The position numbers and the translations under genes were made by a program. Under the pieces are notes generated by a model. It had not been told where the DNA came from, did no database searches, and saw only the letters and a list, made by a program, of their open reading frames with translations. Shown piece after piece: positions 1 to 8,258 of a DNA stretch of 64,000 nt (within the stretch, counting starts at the first letter, position 1; every line of letters starts with the position of its first letter). Origin of the DNA: Streptomyces cirratus (GTDB taxonomy: Bacteria > Actinomycetota > Actinomycetes > Streptomycetales > Streptomycetaceae); NCBI RefSeq assembly GCF_014650775.1, contig NZ_BMVP01000001.1, positions 310,001 to 374,000 on the forward strand, written 5' to 3'.

Positions 1-1792
1 CACCGAACTTGGCGTTGAGCCACTGGACGATCGCGGCGAAGCAGCCGGTCACCAGCGCCAGGAAGGCGATGGTCAGCGCCGGGCGGGCCATCTCCAGCCC
101 GAGGCCCCAATGGAGTACGGACATCAGCGCCGCGACCTGCGCGACGCCGATCCCCGCCACGGGCAGCCAGCCCGCGAAGGCGATCCTCCACGGCGAGGCG
201 CCGGTGGCCAGCGCCCGCTTGTTGAGGGGCGCGATCAGCATGTAGGCGACCATCGCGCCGACCCAGAGGGAGAGCGGGATGAAGTACGGGGCGAAGCCGG
301 TGCCGTAGTTGGGCGCCCGGTGCAGGGACTGGTTGGCGAGCCGGACCGGGTCGGCCATCACCTGGGTACGGGCGTCGCGCGCCTGCTGGTCGTAGTCGGG
401 GATCTTGCCGACGCCGTCGTGCAGACCGCCGGCCAGCTCGCCGGTGCCGTCCACCAGTTTGTACATGCCGCCGTCGAGGGTGTGGGCGCCGTCCCCGAGC
501 TTGCCGACGCCTTCGCCGAGGGCGCCGGAGCCGCCGGTGGCGGTACCGAGCCCGGTGTGCAGCTTGGCCATGCCCGAGGCGACCTGGTGGGCGCCGGAGT
601 TGAGGGCGTTGACCTTGGTGACGGCCGATTCGAGGTCGGAGGAGAGGCCGGGGGCGGCCGCGGCGAGCTCGTTGGCCTTCGTCTCCAGGTCGGCGAGCTG
701 GCCGCGGAGCGTGGTCAGGTCGCCGTTGGTGTCCTTGACGACGGTGTTGACGTCTGCGGCCAGCAGGGCGCCCTCGGCCGCGTCGTCCTTGATCTTCTTG
801 AGGTCGGGGCAGGAGGCGAGGCGCGGCTCGGCGCCCGGGGTGACGCAGTGGTCGGTGTAGTACTTGTCGGTGCCGGTGGCGACCCGCTTGGTGACGACCG
901 CCGCGGCGGGGGCCTTCTCGGCGAACTTGCCGAGGTGGTTGTTGACCACCTTGGCGGTGTCGGCGACGAGCCGGGCGGTGTCGGCGAGGGACTTGGGGTC
1001 CTTGACGAAGGGGCGCGCCTTCACCGCGGCGCCGTTGACCTTGTCGGCGACCATCTGGGTGCCGTCGGCGACCTCGGACGCACCGGTCTCCAGCTGGCCG
1101 GCGGCGGAGTTCAGCTTCTTGAGGCCGCCGGTGAGTTCACCGGACTTCTCCTTGGCCGTGTCGAGGCCGTCGGCGAGTTCCTTGGCGCCCTGCTGGGCCT
1201 TGCCCGCGCCGTCCTTGAGCTTGTCGGCGCCGTCGGCGGCCTCGGCGGTCTTGTCGTGGAGGTCGGAGAAGCTGACGAAGATCTTGTCGAGGAAGCCGCG
1301 GGAGGCGTTGGTGGACGCGGCCGCGCGGACCTCGGAGAAGACGGTCTTCGAGATCGAACCGACGATGTAGTTGTTCGCGTCGTTGGTGCGGACCTGGAGG
1401 GCGCTGGTGGCGGGGTCCGCGCCGGAGCTGGAGGCGATCTTGCTGCTGAAGTCCGCTGGCATGGTGAGGGAGAGGTAGTACTTCCCGTGCTCCAGACCCT
1501 TGGCCGCCTCGTCGGCGTTCACCTCGCGCCAGTCGAAGGTCTTGCTGCTGTGGAGCTTCTTGGTGATCTCGTCGCCCGCGGTGATGCGCTTGCCGTCGAC
1601 GGTGGCGCCGCGGTCGGCGTTGACGAGGGCGACGGGGATCTTGTCGAGACGGCTGTACGGGTCCCAGAAGGAGCAGAGGTAGAGCGCGCCGTAGAGCAGG
1701 GGCAGGAGGAGCAGCGCGACGAGGGCTGCGGCGGGGAGCTTGCCCCGGCCGAACCGCTTGAGCTCAAGCGCGGCGAGCTTCGGTGAACGCAT
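1..1792 (-). CDS. YhgE/Pip family membrane protein (3' end cut by window edge)
   Basis: About 597 residues are visible, starting at the ATG complementary to 1790-1792 and running off base 1. A membrane segment lies near residues 17-40, followed by a long extracytoplasmic region rich in alpha-helical heptads with repeated Leu-x-x-Gly-Ala/Asp-Gly stretches, then at least three membrane segments before the cut. This is the layout of YhgE/Pip (phage infection protein) family exporters, in which N- and C-terminal membrane domains flank an ESAT-6-like coiled region. The start overlaps the end of the upstream ABC-type gene by 29 nt, so the two are probably translated as a pair. The transported substrate is unknown. 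Family call is strong; function is inferred. Confidence 0.85.
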   Translation of the reverse strand, partial: MRSPKLAALELKRFGRGKLPAAALVALLLLPLLYGALYLCSFWDPYSRLDKIPVALVNADRGATVDGKRITAGDEITKKLHSSKTFDWREVNADEAAKGLEHGKYYLSLTMPADFSSKIASSSGADPATSALQVRTNDANNYIVGSISKTVFSEVRAAASTNASRGFLDKIFVSFSDLHDKTAEAADGADKLKDGAGKAQQGAKELADGLDTAKEKSGELTGGLKKLNSAAGQLETGASEVADGTQMVADKVNGAAVKARPFVKDPKSLADTARLVADTAKVVNNHLGKFAEKAPAAAVVTKRVATGTDKYYTDHCVTPGAEPRLASCPDLKKIKDDAAEGALLAADVNTVVKDTNGDLTTLRGQLADLETKANELAAAAPGLSSDLESAVTKVNALNSGAHQVASGMAKLHTGLGTATGGSGALGEGVGKLGDGAHTLDGGMYKLVDGTGELAGGLHDGVGKIPDYDQQARDARTQVMADPVRLANQSLHRAPNYGTGFAPYFIPLSLWVGAMVAYMLIAPLNKRALATGASPWRIAFAGWLPVAGIGVAQVAALMSVLHWGLGLEMARPALTIAFLALVTGCFAAIVQWLNAKFG

Positions 1793-2810
1793 CGTCGGCC
1801 CCCTTCGTGTCGGTGTCGGCGTCGGCGTCGGCGTTGTGGTCGGCGGCCGCGGCGGCGGTGTCGCTCGCGCCTTCGCCGGGCGTGTTTTCGTCAGGGGCCT
1901 CGGCGGCGGGCGGCGTGGCTTCGGCGGCCTCGGCGGCTTCCGCGGGGCGCGGCGTGGCCCTGCCGGCCGCGGCAGAGTCGGCGGCCCTGAGGGAGTCGGC
2001 GGCTTCGGGGGCGGCGGCGTCGGCGGCTTTAGTGGCGGGCCCGGCGCCCCAGGTGATCTCGGTGTCGCGGGCGGGGCGGGCGGTCGGCGGCTCGGGCCGC
2101 GCCGGCTCTTCGGCGGTGGCGCCCAGGCGCAGGACCGTCGCGTCCGCGGGCGCCTCGCTGCACACCGCGAGGACGGTGGTCCCGCGTTCGGCGAGCGAGC
2201 GCAGCAGGGCCCAGGCCTCGGCGCTTTCGGCGGCCGGGAGCTTGAGGTCGACGTCGTCGAGCGCCAGCAGGCGGGGTGAGGCCAGCAGGGCGATGGCCAC
2301 CGAGAGCCGCAGGGCCTCCAGCCGTTCGAGGTCGCGCACCGCGGTGCGCGGTCCCTTGGGCAGGGTGTCCAGGTCGAGTCCGGCGGCGGTGAGCACCTCC
2401 TCGATCCGGGCCGTGGTGGAGAGGCGGCGCTCGCCGCGCGGGCGCAGCAGGGCCCGGACGGGGCCTTCGTAGCGGCGCTGGAGCAGGGCGCCTTCGCGCA
2501 GCTGTTCGGCGACGGTGAGGGCGGGGTCCAGGTCGTTGACCCCGGGCACATGGGCGAGGGCGGAGATCCGGCGGACCGCTGCCATCTTCTTCGGCAGCCG
2601 GTGGCGGGCGATCTCGGCGTGCCCCTCGGTGGCCTTCATCCGGCCGGTGAGGGCGAGCAAGAGGCAGGTGCGGCCACTGCCCGAGGGGCCGACGATCGCG
2701 ACGAGCGAGCCCGGATCCGCGTCGATCCCCACCCCCCGGAACACCCAGCCCCGCGGGCCTTTGAGTCCGAAGCCCTCGGCCTTGACGGCCGCGCCGTGCG
2801 GGCTGTCCAC
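1764..2810 (-). CDS. Degenerate ABC-type ATP-binding protein partnered with the YhgE/Pip protein
   Basis: A 348-residue protein with a GTG start at 2808-2810, preceded by a good AAGAAGGGGGAG ribosome site; an upstream in-frame ATG would run through the palindromic operator and is rejected. The P-loop is GPSGSGRTCLL at residues 41-51, with Arg47 where ABC ATPases have Lys. The LSGGQ signature is not recognisable (the region reads RDLERLEALRLSVAIAL), and the Walker B region LLALDDVD lacks the usual catalytic Glu. About 130 C-terminal residues are Ala/Glu/Asp-rich and low complexity. It overlaps the Pip gene, so it probably energises or regulates that exporter, but ATP hydrolysis is doubtful. 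Confidence 0.75.
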   Translation of the reverse strand: MDSPHGAAVKAEGFGLKGPRGWVFRGVGIDADPGSLVAIVGPSGSGRTCLLLALTGRMKATEGHAEIARHRLPKKMAAVRRISALAHVPGVNDLDPALTVAEQLREGALLQRRYEGPVRALLRPRGERRLSTTARIEEVLTAAGLDLDTLPKGPRTAVRDLERLEALRLSVAIALLASPRLLALDDVDLKLPAAESAEAWALLRSLAERGTTVLAVCSEAPADATVLRLGATAEEPARPEPPTARPARDTEITWGAGPATKAADAAAPEAADSLRAADSAAAGRATPRPAEAAEAAEATPPAAEAPDENTPGEGASDTAAAAADHNADADADTDTKGADDAFTEARRA

Positions 2811-2830
2811 GCCACTCCCCCTTCTTTTGA

Positions 2831-2844
2831 ACTGACCGGTCAGT
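2831..2844. promoter_or_regulatory. Perfect 14-bp palindrome, TetR-type operator candidate
   Basis: ACTGACCGGTCAGT reads identically on both strands and lies 20 bp upstream of the ABC-type GTG start. The TGACCGGTCA core is typical of TetR-family repressor sites at exporter promoters. No TetR gene is adjacent inside the window, so the repressor must be elsewhere or downstream of the truncated Pip gene. Confidence 0.65.
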
Positions 2845-2918
2845 CTAAAAACTACCAGGCTTAGTTGCACTTCGCCCATCGAGGGCCCCCACGAGGGCGA
2901 AGCCGCAGGTCAGCGCGA

Positions 2919-2941
2919 TTGTCAGTGGGGCCCGTCACGAT
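2919..2941 (+). promoter_or_regulatory. RecA-NDp / PafBC-type DNA-damage promoter
   Basis: TTGTCAGTGG at 2919-2928 followed by CACGAT at 2936-2941, with 11 nt between TTGTCA and the -10. This is the arrangement of the actinobacterial RecA-NDp promoters (TTGTCAGTGGC-N6-TAGggT) activated by PafBC after DNA damage. It reads toward the HEPN gene with a predicted leader of about 77 nt. Confidence 0.6.
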
Positions 2942-3024
2942 GGGGACAGGCAAGAACACCAGGCAAGGACACGACCCGCACCACCCAGCGTTCCGCAGCA
3001 GTACGCATCGACAGGAGGTTCGTC

Positions 3025-3519
3025 ATGGCCACACCGTCCCCGTCCCCTGTCCACCCCGTCCCGAGGAAGTCGGCGGCCCCACCGGCCGCTCTCGATCTGC
3101 TCGCCAAGGCCCGCGACGGCCTGGCCGAGGCTGCGCTCCTGCCCCGGCCCAACGAGCGGTACGCCACCGCGCACCTCGCCGCCCTGCGCGCGGCCGCGGC
3201 CGTACTCGCCGCCCGCGGGCGGCCCGAGCCGGTGCACCCGCGCCGACGGCCGCGGATCCGCAGCGCGTGGGAGGTACTGCCGGAGATAGCGCCGGAGCTG
3301 ACGGAGTGGAGCGCCCTGTTCGCCTCTGGCGCCGCGCGCCGGGCCCGGGCCGAGGCGGGCATACCGGACGCCGCGAGCTGCCGGGACGCCGACGACCTGG
3401 TCCGCGAGGTCGGCATGTTCCTGCGCCTGATCGAGCGCATGCTGGCCCTCTCGGCGGGCGGCCCGGGCGGCCGCCCGGGCCTGCCTCAACCCCGGCCGGA
3501 GCGTCCGCAGGCGGGATGA
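3025..3519 (+). CDS. SAV_6107 family HEPN domain protein
   Basis: A 164-residue protein whose ATG follows a strong ACAGGAGG ribosome site. It is almost entirely helical and Ala/Arg/Leu-rich, and matches the actinobacterial SAV_6107 HEPN family in length and pattern (helical stretch RYATAHLAALRAAAAVLAAR at residues 45-64). Arg45 and His50 form an R-x4-H pair reminiscent of HEPN ribonuclease motifs, although catalysis is unproven for this family. The C-terminal 25 residues are Gly/Pro/Arg-rich. The RecA-NDp-like promoter upstream suggests DNA-damage induction. From memory, family members often sit beside error-prone polymerase genes; none is adjacent here. Confidence 0.8.
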   Translation: MATPSPSPVHPVPRKSAAPPAALDLLAKARDGLAEAALLPRPNERYATAHLAALRAAAAVLAARGRPEPVHPRRRPRIRSAWEVLPEIAPELTEWSALFASGAARRARAEAGIPDAASCRDADDLVREVGMFLRLIERMLALSAGGPGGRPGLPQPRPERPQAG

Positions 3520-3617
3520 CCTGCCCGGCTGCGGGAGGCAATAGGGTGGGGCCTGCACCGCTCACCCTCCTCCAGCTACCGCTGGGAGGTGCCCCCTACG
3601 CCGAGGAGTCATCAGTC

Positions 3618-4376
3618 GTGTCGGACACTTCCCGCCCCCGCGCCTCGCTCCGCACCGCCGTGGTGTGGGAGGTCCTCAAGGAGGTCCTCGACCGCCGGGT
3701 GAAGGCGACCGGCCGGGACGTGCTCGACGTACTGGACACCGGCGGCGGCACCGGCAAGTTCGCCGTACCGGTGGCCCGGCTGGGCCACCGGGTCACGGTG
3801 GTCGACCCCAGCCCCAACGCACTGTTCGGGCTGGAGCGCCGGGTCGCCGAGGCAGGCGTCGCCGAACTGGTGCGCGGCGTCCAGGGCGACGCCCAGGGCC
3901 TGCTGGACGTGGTCGAGAGGGACGCGTACGACGTGGTGCTCTGCCACGGCGTGCTGGAGTACGTGGACGACCCGGCCGAGGGCGTGGCCAACGCCGTCGC
4001 CGCCCTGCGCCCCGGTGGCGTCCTCAGCCTCCTCGCCGCCGGCCTCGGCGGAGCGGTGCTGGCGCGCGCACTGGCCGGGCACTTCACCGAGGCCCGCACG
4101 GCCCTGACCGACCCGGCCGGCCGCTGGGGCGCGGGCGACCCCGTCCCGCGCCGCTTCACCGCTGAGCAGCTGGCGGAGGTCGTCGGTGGAGCCGGACTCG
4201 AGGCCGGCCCGGTGCACGGCGTACGGATCTTCGCCGATCTCGTGCCCGGGGTCCTGGTGGACACCGAGTCGGGGGCGGTGGAGGCACTGCTGCGCCTGGA
4301 GGAGGCCGCCGCCGAGCTGCCCGCCTTCCACGCGGTGGCCACGCAGTTGCACGTCCTGGGCGAGAAGCCCGCCTGA
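3618..4376 (+). CDS. Class I SAM-dependent methyltransferase
   Basis: A 252-residue protein with GTG start at 3618, preceded by GAGGAG at 3603-3608; the frame stays open far upstream but that part is non-coding in character. Motif I is LDTGGGTGKFAVPVARLGH (about residues 39-57), followed by the acidic motif II VTVVDPSP and the motif IV-like region YDVVLCHGVLEYVDDP. These give a Rossmann-fold methyltransferase of the SmtA/UbiE type. The acceptor substrate cannot be deduced. A TAGGGT hexamer at 3542-3547 may be its -10 element. Confidence 0.8.
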   Translation: MSDTSRPRASLRTAVVWEVLKEVLDRRVKATGRDVLDVLDTGGGTGKFAVPVARLGHRVTVVDPSPNALFGLERRVAEAGVAELVRGVQGDAQGLLDVVERDAYDVVLCHGVLEYVDDPAEGVANAVAALRPGGVLSLLAAGLGGAVLARALAGHFTEARTALTDPAGRWGAGDPVPRRFTAEQLAEVVGGAGLEAGPVHGVRIFADLVPGVLVDTESGAVEALLRLEEAAAELPAFHAVATQLHVLGEKPA

Positions 4377-4683
4377 TCTGCGAAGCTCTCGTGCACGGGG
4401 TTCGCCGGACACCCTCCGAACGGGCCGCCGTCCCCGTATGATCGAGCACACCGGTCGGCATGGCGGACCGGTCATTGGGGAATAAGCGCCTCACTGACCA
4501 CGCCCGCAACGGTGCGGTCTGACGCTGCGCTTCTTCCAGGCGACGTTTTTCCGGCAGTGTTTTTCCAGGCGGTGCATTTTCGAACCTGGCGCAGAGGGCG
4601 GGTGTCACGGGGGCGATTCCCCGCCTATCCTGAGAGGGACCCCTGGTCGCTCCCCCCGCGACCGACGGATGAGGAGGACTCCC
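4377..4683. other. 307-bp intergenic region with promoter-like and hairpin elements
   Basis: No convincing gene. On the plus strand there is a near-consensus TATGAT at 4437-4442, followed by an inverted repeat ACCGGTC/GACCGGT separated by 9 nt, and further on two T5 runs around 4548-4565, which is unusual in this G+C context. A second -10-like TATCCT lies at 4626-4631, about 50 nt before the DUF3040 start. A small non-coding transcript or a structured leader is possible. Confidence 0.35.
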
Positions 4684-5085
4684 GTGCCGCTCTCGGAGCA
4701 CGAGCAGCGAATGCTCGAGCAGATGGAGCGAGCGCTGTACGCCGAAGATCCCAAGTTCGCGACAGCGCTTGAGGGAAGCGGGCTGCGCACGTACACCCGG
4801 CGACGGGTCTACCAGGCAGTCGCGGGCATTGTGGTGGGTATCGCGCTCCTCATGACCGGTGTGATCTGGCAGAGCGTGCTCTGGATCAGCGTGGTGGGAT
4901 TCCTCGTCATGCTGGCCTGCACGGTTCTGGTCGTCACCGGTTGGCGCAAAGCACCCAAGCCCGGTGAGCAGCCCGTCTCCGGAAGTGCAGGTGGTTCGGC
5001 CCGCGGGCAGAACCGGCAGCGCCGGTCCATGATGGCCCGCATCGAGGAACGGTGGCAGCGCCGCCGCGACGAACAGGGACAGTGA
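4684..5085 (+). CDS. DUF3040 domain membrane protein
   Basis: A 133-residue protein starting at GTG 4684, 5 nt after GAGGAGGA; the ATG at 4669 overlaps that ribosome site and is rejected. The N-terminus PLSEHEQRMLEQMERALYAEDPKFA is the diagnostic DUF3040 motif, followed by two hydrophobic segments (about residues 42-60 and 64-86) and a basic Arg-rich tail. From memory, DUF3040 genes in actinomycetes usually lie near the division/cell-wall cluster. Function unknown. A strong terminator follows. Confidence 0.9.
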   Translation: MPLSEHEQRMLEQMERALYAEDPKFATALEGSGLRTYTRRRVYQAVAGIVVGIALLMTGVIWQSVLWISVVGFLVMLACTVLVVTGWRKAPKPGEQPVSGSAGGSARGQNRQRRSMMARIEERWQRRRDEQGQ

Positions 5086-5116
5086 TCCTGCCCCCCGTTT
5101 GACATGAGTTGACTTC

Positions 5117-5152
5117 GAGAGGGACGGCCGCCGCGAGGTGGCCGTCCCTCTC
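5117..5152 (+). terminator. Intrinsic terminator after the DUF3040 gene
   Basis: Perfect 13-bp stem GAGAGGGACGGCC / GGCCGTCCCTCTC with a 10-nt loop, 32 nt after the DUF3040 stop codon. Confidence 0.8.
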
Positions 5153-5172
5153 CGCTGCGGCATGATGGCCCG

Positions 5173-5799
5173 ATGACAGTGCTCCCCCTGGTCTTCACCA
5201 GCGGCTGGGCCAGCGGGATCAACGCCTACGCGGTGGTCCTCCTGCTCGGCGTCTTCGGCGCGACCGGGCTGAGCGACGACGTTCCCGCCTCCCTCCAGCG
5301 CCCCGACGTCCTGATCGCCGCGGCCGTGCTCTTCCTCTGCGAGGCGGTCGCCGACAAGATCCCGTACGTGGACTCGGTGTGGGACTCCGTCCACACGGTG
5401 GTCCGCCCCGTCGCGGGGGCGGTGGTCGGCGCCCTGCTGGCCGGGCAGAGCGGCTCGCTCTCCCACCTCGCGGCCGGCGCGATCGGCGGCTCCACCGCGC
5501 TCGCCAGCCACCTCGTCAAGGCGGGCACCCGCATGGCCGTCAACACCTCGCCGGAGCCGTTCAGCAACATCGTGCTCAGCACCGCCGAGGACCTGGGCGT
5601 GGCCGGCATCGTCACCTTCGCCATGTTCAACCCCCAGGCGGCCGCGGTCATCGCGGCCCTGCTGCTCGCCGCGGGCCTGGCCCTGGTGATCTACTTCTGG
5701 ACCCGGATCCGCCGCTTCCTGCGCCGTCGGGCCCAGCGCCGCGAGGAGAGGCGGCTGGCCGCCGAAACCCGCCGGGCCACGGACGCACCTCCCCACTGA
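5173..5799 (+). CDS. DUF4126 domain-containing membrane protein
   Basis: A 208-residue protein opening with TVLPLVFTSGWASGINAYAV, the start pattern of DUF4126 membrane proteins. Four to five hydrophobic segments are visible and the C-terminus (from about residue 178) is strongly basic, predicted cytoplasmic. CATGAT at 5161-5166 lies 6 nt before the ATG and there is no ribosome site, so the transcript is probably leaderless. Function unknown. Confidence 0.85.
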   Translation: MTVLPLVFTSGWASGINAYAVVLLLGVFGATGLSDDVPASLQRPDVLIAAAVLFLCEAVADKIPYVDSVWDSVHTVVRPVAGAVVGALLAGQSGSLSHLAAGAIGGSTALASHLVKAGTRMAVNTSPEPFSNIVLSTAEDLGVAGIVTFAMFNPQAAAVIAALLLAAGLALVIYFWTRIRRFLRRRAQRREERRLAAETRRATDAPPH

Positions 5800-5843
5800 C
5801 CTCGGTCGATCCGGTTCCCGCCCCGCTCGGTAGGCTCCACCGC

Positions 5844-7241
5844 ATGGCACGAATTGCGGTGATCGGCGCCGGCATGGGCGCGATGGCGACGGCGGCCCGG
5901 CTGGCCGTGGCGGGCCACCAGGTGACGGTGTACGAACGCGGCTCCACCTACGGCGGCGCCGTCGGACGGTACGAACGCGACGGTTTCGCCTTCGACACCG
6001 GGCCCGGGCTGCTGCACCTGCCCGCCGTCTACCGCGACCTGTTCGTCAAGACCGGCAAGCGCCCCCTGGAGGAGTGCGTCGACCTCGTGCAGGTCGACCC
6101 GGCCGTTCGGCATGTGCTGCCCGACGGCACGGTGGTCACCTTGCCCAATGCCTCCCGCGGCGGTGCGGCCGCAGCCTTGGACCAGGCCTTCGGGGCCGGC
6201 GCCGGAGACCGCTGGAGCGATGTCCTGGGCCGCGCCCGGGACGCCTGGGACGCGACCCGGCGCCCCCTGCTGGAGGAGCCGCTGCGGCCCGACTGGCAGG
6301 TGCTGGGGGAGGATCCGTACCCCGCGCTGCGCAGGAGCGGCCTGCTGCGGCGCCGGCCGCCCACCCTGGCCGAAGTCGCGGCGCGCGAGCTGGGCGGCCC
6401 GCTCGGGGAGCTGCTCCGCGAGCGGGTGCTCGCGTACGGGCTGGACCCCGCGACAGCGCCCGCCTCCGCGGCGGTGCTGCCGTACATGGAGCAGACCTTC
6501 GGGAGCTGGTACGTGCGCGGCGGCCTGCGCGCGCTGGCCACGGCCGTCCACGAGCGGTGCCTTGAGCGGAAGGTGGGCTTCGTATTCGGCGCCGGGGTAC
6601 GGGAGGTCGTGGAGCGGGACGGCCGGGCTGCCGGGCTGCTGCTGGCCGGCGGTGAGGTGGTGGAGGCCGACGCGGTCGTGTGCGGGGTGGACCCGAGGGC
6701 GCTGGCGATCCCGCTCGCGCCGGGTTCCCCGCCCGCCCGGAGCACCGCTCCGCGCGCCCGGTACACCCTGTTCCTCGCCCTGCGCGGGGCCCGCCCGGCG
6801 GACGCCGTGCACCGCACCCTGGCCGGGGGCGGCGTCACCGTGCTGCGCCCGGACGACCCGGCGGCGACGCCCGACGCGGGGCACGAGGCCGTCACCGTAC
6901 AGGCCGTGGTGGCCCCCGGCTCGGCGCCCACGGCCGCCGGGCTGGTGGCGGCGGCCTCCCGCGCCGTGCCCGGGCTGCGGGAGCGGCTGCTGTGGCACGA
7001 GCTGCGCACCCCGGCCGACATCTCCGAAGCCACGGGTGCGGTGGACGGTGCGGTGCCGGCGCCCGCGCTGGCCGGGGCCGGCGGCCGGCTGCTGTACCCC
7101 GCGAACACCACCGCCCTGCCCGGGCTGTACCTCGCGGGCGGCTGGGCCCACCCGGGCGGCGGCCTCCCGCACGCCGGGATGACCGGAGCCCTGGTGGCCG
7201 GGCTCATCGTGGAGGGCGCCGGGTTCCGCGGCTCCCGCTAG
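5844..7241 (+). CDS. FAD-dependent phytoene-desaturase/amine-oxidase-like oxidoreductase
   Basis: A 465-residue protein with an N-terminal dinucleotide fold (IAVIGAGMGAMATAARLAVAG, residues 4-24, then VYERGSTYGGAVGRY) and a C-terminal FAD-closing segment GLYLAGGWAHPGGGLPHAGMTGALVAG. This is the CrtI/NAD(P)/FAD oxidoreductase pattern. No crtB, crtE or other carotenoid genes are near, so a carotenoid role is unsupported. TAGGCT at 5831-5836 is 7 nt upstream of the ATG with no ribosome site, indicating a leaderless mRNA. Substrate unknown. Confidence 0.8.
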   Translation: MARIAVIGAGMGAMATAARLAVAGHQVTVYERGSTYGGAVGRYERDGFAFDTGPGLLHLPAVYRDLFVKTGKRPLEECVDLVQVDPAVRHVLPDGTVVTLPNASRGGAAAALDQAFGAGAGDRWSDVLGRARDAWDATRRPLLEEPLRPDWQVLGEDPYPALRRSGLLRRRPPTLAEVAARELGGPLGELLRERVLAYGLDPATAPASAAVLPYMEQTFGSWYVRGGLRALATAVHERCLERKVGFVFGAGVREVVERDGRAAGLLLAGGEVVEADAVVCGVDPRALAIPLAPGSPPARSTAPRARYTLFLALRGARPADAVHRTLAGGGVTVLRPDDPAATPDAGHEAVTVQAVVAPGSAPTAAGLVAAASRAVPGLRERLLWHELRTPADISEATGAVDGAVPAPALAGAGGRLLYPANTTALPGLYLAGGWAHPGGGLPHAGMTGALVAGLIVEGAGFRGSR

Positions 7242-7296
7242 CGGCCCCGGGACCCGGAGAGGCCCTGGAGAGGCCCTGGAGGGGCCCCGGGGCGGC

Positions 7297-8208
7297 TCAG
7301 TAGCGGTACTGCTCGTACCCGCCCGGGTCACCCTGGTACGGGTAACCCTGCGGCTGCTGGGGAGCCTGCTGGTCCTCCGGCGGGTAGGGCTGGGCGGCGT
7401 CGCGCTGCTGCGGCACCCAGACCCCGCCCGGCGGGGTGTCCATGGAGTACTGCTGGTGGCCGTAGTCGCCGTACGCGGTGTAGTCGTACTCCTGCTGCGG
7501 GGCGACGCCTCCGGTGCCGATGTACGGGTCCGAGTAGGCGGCGTAGACCTGCTGTTCGGCGCCCGGGTAGCCGGTGGAGTAGTCGTAGCCGCCCTGGCCC
7601 TGCGGGTCGTAGTACGCCGCGAACTGGTGGGCGTCCTGCTCGGCCGTGGTGAACGGCGAGGCGAAGGCGGCGCTCTCACCGGGGTGTTCGGAGTACGCCT
7701 GCGACTGGGGGGCGAAACTCTGTATCCCGTAGGAGCCGGTCTCCTCGGGCACGGGCTGCGGGGTGAAGACGTCCTCGTCCCCCGCGTCCGGCTCGTCCCG
7801 GTCGGCCGCGCGGCGCCCGGACGACGCCTCGTGGTCCGGGAGTTCGCCCTCGGCGCCGTACTCCAGCGCCGTCACCTCCAGCGCGGGCCCGGGGCGCGGG
7901 GGACGCGGAGCGCCGCCGCTGCGGCGCCGTCCGCCCTTGCGCACGGGCTCCCCGCCTCGGCGCAGCGCCCAGCCGGCGACGAAGCCCTTGCGGAAGGAGA
8001 GCGTCACCAGGGTCTGGCCCACCGCGAACGCGGCCGCCCCGATGGCGATGACCAGCACCGACGGCAGCACCACCCCGGCGACCACGCCGACGAACCCGGC
8101 GAAGGCGAGCAGGCGCCAGCGGAGCCGGGCCTTGTACTGCATCAGGACCTCGGCAAGCAGCCACAACGCGACGAAGCCGAACGCGATGTAGAGGACCGTC
8201 ATTCCCAT
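7297..8208 (-). CDS. Membrane protein with low-complexity Tyr/Gln/Gly-rich tail
   Basis: A 303-residue protein; ATG at 8206-8208 follows GAGAGGGG with proper spacing. Two or three membrane segments occupy residues 1-70 (LYIAFGFVALWLLAEVL and a later hydrophobic pair), followed by a basic stretch GGRRRSGGAPRPP and about 190 residues rich in Tyr, Gln, Gly and Pro that are probably disordered and cytoplasmic. I recognise it as a conserved Streptomyces protein beside metF but not as a named family. The tail resembles low-complexity regions of proteins that assemble at the membrane; that is only an impression. Confidence 0.75.
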   Translation of the reverse strand: MGMTVLYIAFGFVALWLLAEVLMQYKARLRWRLLAFAGFVGVVAGVVLPSVLVIAIGAAAFAVGQTLVTLSFRKGFVAGWALRRGGEPVRKGGRRRSGGAPRPPRPGPALEVTALEYGAEGELPDHEASSGRRAADRDEPDAGDEDVFTPQPVPEETGSYGIQSFAPQSQAYSEHPGESAAFASPFTTAEQDAHQFAAYYDPQGQGGYDYSTGYPGAEQQVYAAYSDPYIGTGGVAPQQEYDYTAYGDYGHQQYSMDTPPGGVWVPQQRDAAQPYPPEDQQAPQQPQGYPYQGDPGGYEQYRY

Positions 8209-8258
8209 GCATGGCCCCTCTCGTACGGCCGACCGCGCGGGAAACGGGGGCCGGCCGA

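Noticed and set aside
110..1786. A 558-codon plus-strand frame opposite the Pip gene
   Set aside because: Gly/Val-rich shadow frame; the minus strand encodes a recognisable YhgE/Pip protein.
4438..4485. 15-codon mini-ORF in the 4377-4683 gap
   Set aside because: No ribosome site, and the ATG overlaps a TATGAT promoter-like hexamer.
5844..7241. Carotenoid biosynthesis role for the CrtI-like flavoprotein
   Set aside because: No other carotenoid genes are nearby.
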